NCBI GenBank assembly: GCA_011052285.1
Contig: DRJH01000045.1
Span: forward strand, 1-7,514
Direction: 5' to 3'
Length of the DNA: 7,514 bases
DNA from: Gammaproteobacteria bacterium
Lineage (GTDB): Bacteria > Pseudomonadota > Gammaproteobacteria > Arenicellales > DRJH01
Shown here: in pieces, positions 5,113 through 7,514 of the stretch
Numbering within the stretch: position 1 is the stretch's first letter
How the letters are laid out: every line of letters starts with the position of its first letter
The notes under the pieces: generated by a model
The model's database searches: none
Seen by the model: only the letters and a program-made list of their open reading frames with translations
What the model was told of the DNA's origin: nothing
Position numbers and translations under genes: made by a program

Positions 5113-7071
5113 ATGCCGTTATCGAGAAAGATCGGAATTGTCATCTCCTGTCTGATCGCTGTGATTTATGCTGGCAGTATGCTGATCAGCATTACCAGTG
5201 TCCGCGCTTATTTACAGGATCAATTGATCTCAAACGCCCAGGATACCGCCACTTCCCTGGGGCTTTCCCTGGGGCCGGTGATGGCTGCGAATGATCAGCC
5301 GCTGGCGGCGGCGATGATCAATGCCATCTTTGATCCTGGTTACTATCAGAAGATTGAGTTACGGTCAGCTGACAATAAATCCCTGGTTAGGCGTGAGCGT
5401 GCGGTCAGTATCGAGGGGGTGCCGAATTGGTTTGTGCAGGTTATCCCATTGCATTCACCGGCAGCCAGCGCCGAGATTATGTCCGGGTGGCAGATCGGTG
5501 GGAGTGTTTCTGTGCAAAGTCATCCAGGGTATGCCTATCTGTATCTGTGGCAGCGAACGGTAGAAACCTTTTGGTGGTTTATCGGTGGGCTGGCCTTATT
5601 GCTGGCGGCGGTTGCAGTCAGTCTGCGTTACCTATTGTCTCCTTTGAAGCAGGTAGAAGGCCAGGCCAGGGCGATTGCCAATCTGGATTTTGTTGACGTG
5701 GAGGAGATCCCGAAGACCCGGGAATTGAAGAGTGTAGTTCTGGCCATGAACAAGATGTCAGGCAAGTTGCGACAGATGGTCTCGTCCCAGACAGAATTGG
5801 CCGAACAGATGCGCCGTGAAGCCTATCAGGATAGCGTCACCAATCTACCCAATCGACGTCAGTTCAACACCGAGTTCGAGCAGTGGCTGACCGATACCGA
5901 TCACTTTGATTTTGGAGCTATCCTGTTACTCGAAATAGCTGATTTCAAGGCTTTTAATGATCAATGTGGCTATGTGGTCGGCGATCAGCGCCTGTGTCGG
6001 ATTGCAGACTTTTTGGGGCATTATTGCGCTGAACTTGCTGGCGAAAAAATACTGGCTCGACTTGGGGGTGCGAGTTTTATCCTGGTGATTGACGGTATGG
6101 ATCGACAAGAGGCCGAGACTGCCTGCGATCATATTCTTCAGGGATTGGTCGAAATTGACTCTACAGGCGATAAATCACAAGTGCGTCTGCAGGCCAATAT
6201 TGGCGTCGCCTTGTGTCAGGGCAATGGTCAGCCCGGTGATTTGTTGGGGCTTTGTGATCTTGCCTTGCGTACTGCCCAGCAACAGGGCAGTAACCGCTGG
6301 TTTGTGAAGGAATCCGTGTCTTTGCAGTCAGCATTGCCACGTAGTGCGCAGGCTTGGTCTGAGTGGCTGGACCAAATTATTGCCAAACAGGCGATTGAAT
6401 TCTGTTTGCAGCCGGTTAAGGAATTGCGTCAGGATCGTTTGTTGCATCGCGAAGTATTACTGCGAGCACGTGATCTGGATGGCAGTTATGTATCCGCCGG
6501 AGTTTTCCTGCCGATGGCTTGGCGCTATGACCGCATGCTGCAACTCGATCGTCTGGTGGTTAGCAAAATACTGGAGCGATTGGTCAGTGACCACAATTCA
6601 CGGTTGGCGGTCAATATCTCTGATGCCAGTATGCGTTCAATGGAGTTTGTCGACTGGTTATCAGTGCAGTTGACCAGGTTTCCGGAGCAGGCGGCAATGC
6701 TGGATTTGGAAATTACTGCCACCGCGGCAGATCAGTCATTACCACAATGTCAGGTTCTGCGAAAAACGCTGACTGCAAACGCCAGTCATCTGGGTATCGA
6801 CCATTTTGGACGAGGTCAGGGATATTTCGGTTATCTGGCCACATTAAAACCGGATTATGTCAAGGTGGACGGCAGCTATATAACTGCAGCAGCCGAAAAT
6901 GCGGATGTCCGGTTCTTTTTGCAGACCGTAGCGGGCATCATCCATGGACTCGATGGTCTGGTGATCGCTGAACATGTCGAGCATAAAGACCATCTGCAAT
7001 GGGTCAGCAATAACGGATTTGACGCAGCGCAAGGCTATGAGATAGGAAGGCCTGATGTGGTCGATAATTAA
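5113..7071 (+). CDS. lapD: LapD-type inner-membrane c-di-GMP receptor (degenerate GGDEF-EAL)
   Basis: LapD senses cytoplasmic c-di-GMP with its EAL domain and, through HAMP, makes its periplasmic domain capture LapG, protecting the surface adhesin. The product is 652 residues, about LapD length. Order: TM1 about 8-27; periplasmic LapD/MoxY N-terminal domain about 28-152, with the AQDTATSLGLSLGP and FDPGYY blocks and W126 in MSGW, matching the Trp of P. fluorescens LapD used for LapG binding; TM2 about 153-175; HAMP about 172-225 (LSPLKQVEGQARAIA); GGDEF about 236-400; EAL about 415-652. The GGDEF signature is GGASF (318-322) with no RxxD I-site, so cyclase activity is unlikely. EAL reads EVL (447-449), DDFG reads DHFG (563-566) and AEGVE reads AEHVE (619-623), so phosphodiesterase activity is doubtful. 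Adjacency to lapG strongly supports LapD over a generic dual-domain enzyme. Confidence 0.92.
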   Translation: MPLSRKIGIVISCLIAVIYAGSMLISITSVRAYLQDQLISNAQDTATSLGLSLGPVMAANDQPLAAAMINAIFDPGYYQKIELRSADNKSLVRRERAVSIEGVPNWFVQVIPLHSPAASAEIMSGWQIGGSVSVQSHPGYAYLYLWQRTVETFWWFIGGLALLLAAVAVSLRYLLSPLKQVEGQARAIANLDFVDVEEIPKTRELKSVVLAMNKMSGKLRQMVSSQTELAEQMRREAYQDSVTNLPNRRQFNTEFEQWLTDTDHFDFGAILLLEIADFKAFNDQCGYVVGDQRLCRIADFLGHYCAELAGEKILARLGGASFILVIDGMDRQEAETACDHILQGLVEIDSTGDKSQVRLQANIGVALCQGNGQPGDLLGLCDLALRTAQQQGSNRWFVKESVSLQSALPRSAQAWSEWLDQIIAKQAIEFCLQPVKELRQDRLLHREVLLRARDLDGSYVSAGVFLPMAWRYDRMLQLDRLVVSKILERLVSDHNSRLAVNISDASMRSMEFVDWLSVQLTRFPEQAAMLDLEITATAADQSLPQCQVLRKTLTANASHLGIDHFGRGQGYFGYLATLKPDYVKVDGSYITAAAENADVRFFLQTVAGIIHGLDGLVIAEHVEHKDHLQWVSNNGFDAAQGYEIGRPDVVDN

Positions 7072-7231
7072 TCACTTGAGTGGTTGGCGAACCCGAGTGG
7101 AATTGGGCTAAAACTGGGATCCAGACCTTTTCCTTAAAAGGCGTTCGTCGAATTGCCAAGTATTTTTTTTCGTGCATCCTGGTGCATCAAATTGATAGGT
7201 CAATATTGTTAAAGCCGATAAAGATTTTATT
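7072..7231. other. convergent intergenic region between lapD and a LysR gene
   Basis: These 160 nt separate converging genes and show no ORF. Small hairpins are visible: CTGG/CCAG (7114-7124) and CCTTTT/AAAAGG (7126-7141). A run of eight T lies at 7163-7170, followed by a tandem GTGCATC pair spaced by three bases (7172-7188). It probably holds the transcription ends of both genes. Confidence 0.6.
7126..7170 (+). terminator. weak terminator candidate after lapD
   Basis: A six-base-pair stem (CCTTTT 7126-7131, loop CCTT, AAAAGG 7136-7141) is followed by a T8 run at 7163-7170. The T run begins 21 nt after the stem, too far for a standard intrinsic terminator. A weaker GGC/GCC pairing nearer the T run could serve instead. 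The location after the last + strand gene is right. Confidence 0.3.
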
Positions 7232-7243
7232 TTATTTTTCGGC
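7208..7243 (-). terminator. possible terminator of the minus-strand LysR gene
   Basis: Read on the minus strand, GCCGA (7243-7239) can pair with TCGGC (7218-7214), extended by A-T pairs past one mismatch. The loop is A/T-rich and the stem is followed by only TTT before AACAATATT. The stem overlaps the last codons and stop of the LysR gene. The short T tract makes this a weak candidate. Confidence 0.3.
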
Positions 7244-7514
7244 AAACAACTCAAAAAAAGCGTTGATGGTGCGAATCATTCGTCGCTCTTCCAGGCAGGC
7301 GGCATATTCGGTGACTTCGAGCCCGCTCCCCTGCAGAGTAATCGAGTGTAAACGGCGGTCATTGCCGAACTCCATGGCACCGACAATGCCAATGCCCAGA
7401 CCTGCTGCGACAGCCTCCCTGACCCCTTCGCGACTACCTATTTCCATTACCGGACCCATGGTAATGCCGGATTGTTGTAAAGCGTGCTCAAATACGGCCC
7501 GGGTGGTTGATCCA
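7232..7514 (-). CDS. LysR-type transcriptional regulator, C-terminal part (5' end outside window)
   Basis: Visible are the last 93 residues of a LysR-family regulator, in frame to the window edge and ending at TAA (7234-7232). The stretch is the distal half of the effector-binding domain. It starts GSTTRAVFEHALQQSG, followed by the typical MEIGSREGVREAVAAGLGIG segment, then EFGNDRRL, EYAACLEERR and a final helix INAFFELFAEK. Such proteins bind DNA as tetramers through an N-terminal helix-turn-helix and respond to a small molecule; neither the DNA-binding part nor divergent target genes are visible. The GSREGVREAVAAGLGIGIV style recalls LysR regulators linked to aminoethylphosphonate use, but this is from memory and weak, so I give no symbol. 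It converges on lapD, so it is probably not in the same operon. Confidence 0.88.
   Translation of the reverse strand, partial: GSTTRAVFEHALQQSGITMGPVMEIGSREGVREAVAAGLGIGIVGAMEFGNDRRLHSITLQGSGLEVTEYAACLEERRMIRTINAFFELFAEK

Noticed and set aside
6064..6081. lapD product as an active diguanylate cyclase
   Set aside because: The GGDEF signature is GGASF, lacking the acidic residues needed for metal binding and catalysis.
7114..7188. Small hairpins and the GTGCATC pair as a mobile-element end or attachment site
   Set aside because: No integrase, transposase, flanking duplication or tRNA gene is present; the arms are very short and fit an ordinary convergent intergenic region.

Overview
The window looks like chromosomal DNA of a gammaproteobacterium, although a betaproteobacterium cannot be excluded. 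The evidence is the conserved housekeeping order ftsK-lolA-rarA-serS, protein sequences close to enterobacterial and pseudomonad homologues, and a base composition that looks moderate (near half G+C by eye). I cannot name the genus. I see no rRNA, tRNA, CRISPR array, insertion sequence or phage gene.

Left part (1-2687, + strand): the 3' end of ftsK (the translocase that clears chromosome termini at division), then lolA (periplasmic carrier of outer-membrane lipoproteins), then rarA/mgsA (AAA+ ATPase acting at stalled replication forks). The genes are close together (32 nt, then 3 nt), so they probably form one operon. A 323-nt non-coding gap (2688-3010) follows, where pseudomonads usually carry crcB. 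serS (seryl-tRNA synthetase) comes next with a strong ribosome binding site.

Right part (4346-7071, + strand): two genes of a c-di-GMP-controlled surface-adhesion switch. The first encodes a LapG-type periplasmic cysteine protease and starts only 9 nt after serS. The second encodes a LapD-type inner-membrane receptor with a periplasmic sensor-output domain, HAMP, degenerate GGDEF and degenerate EAL. In the known Lap system, c-di-GMP-bound LapD holds LapG at the membrane. When c-di-GMP falls, LapG is released and cuts a giant RTX adhesin from the outer membrane, so the cell detaches. The adhesin and its type I secretion system are not in this window. Finding the switch appended to serS is the most notable feature of the locus.

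The window ends with a 160-nt convergent intergenic region (7072-7231) and, on the minus strand, the C-terminal part of a LysR-type regulator whose DNA-binding half lies outside the window.

The window is mostly ordinary core genome. I find no convincing undescribed system. Points worth a second look are the serS-lapG-lapD arrangement, the mixed state of the LapD EAL site, unusual residues and a C-terminal extension in SerRS, and the structured gap upstream of serS.
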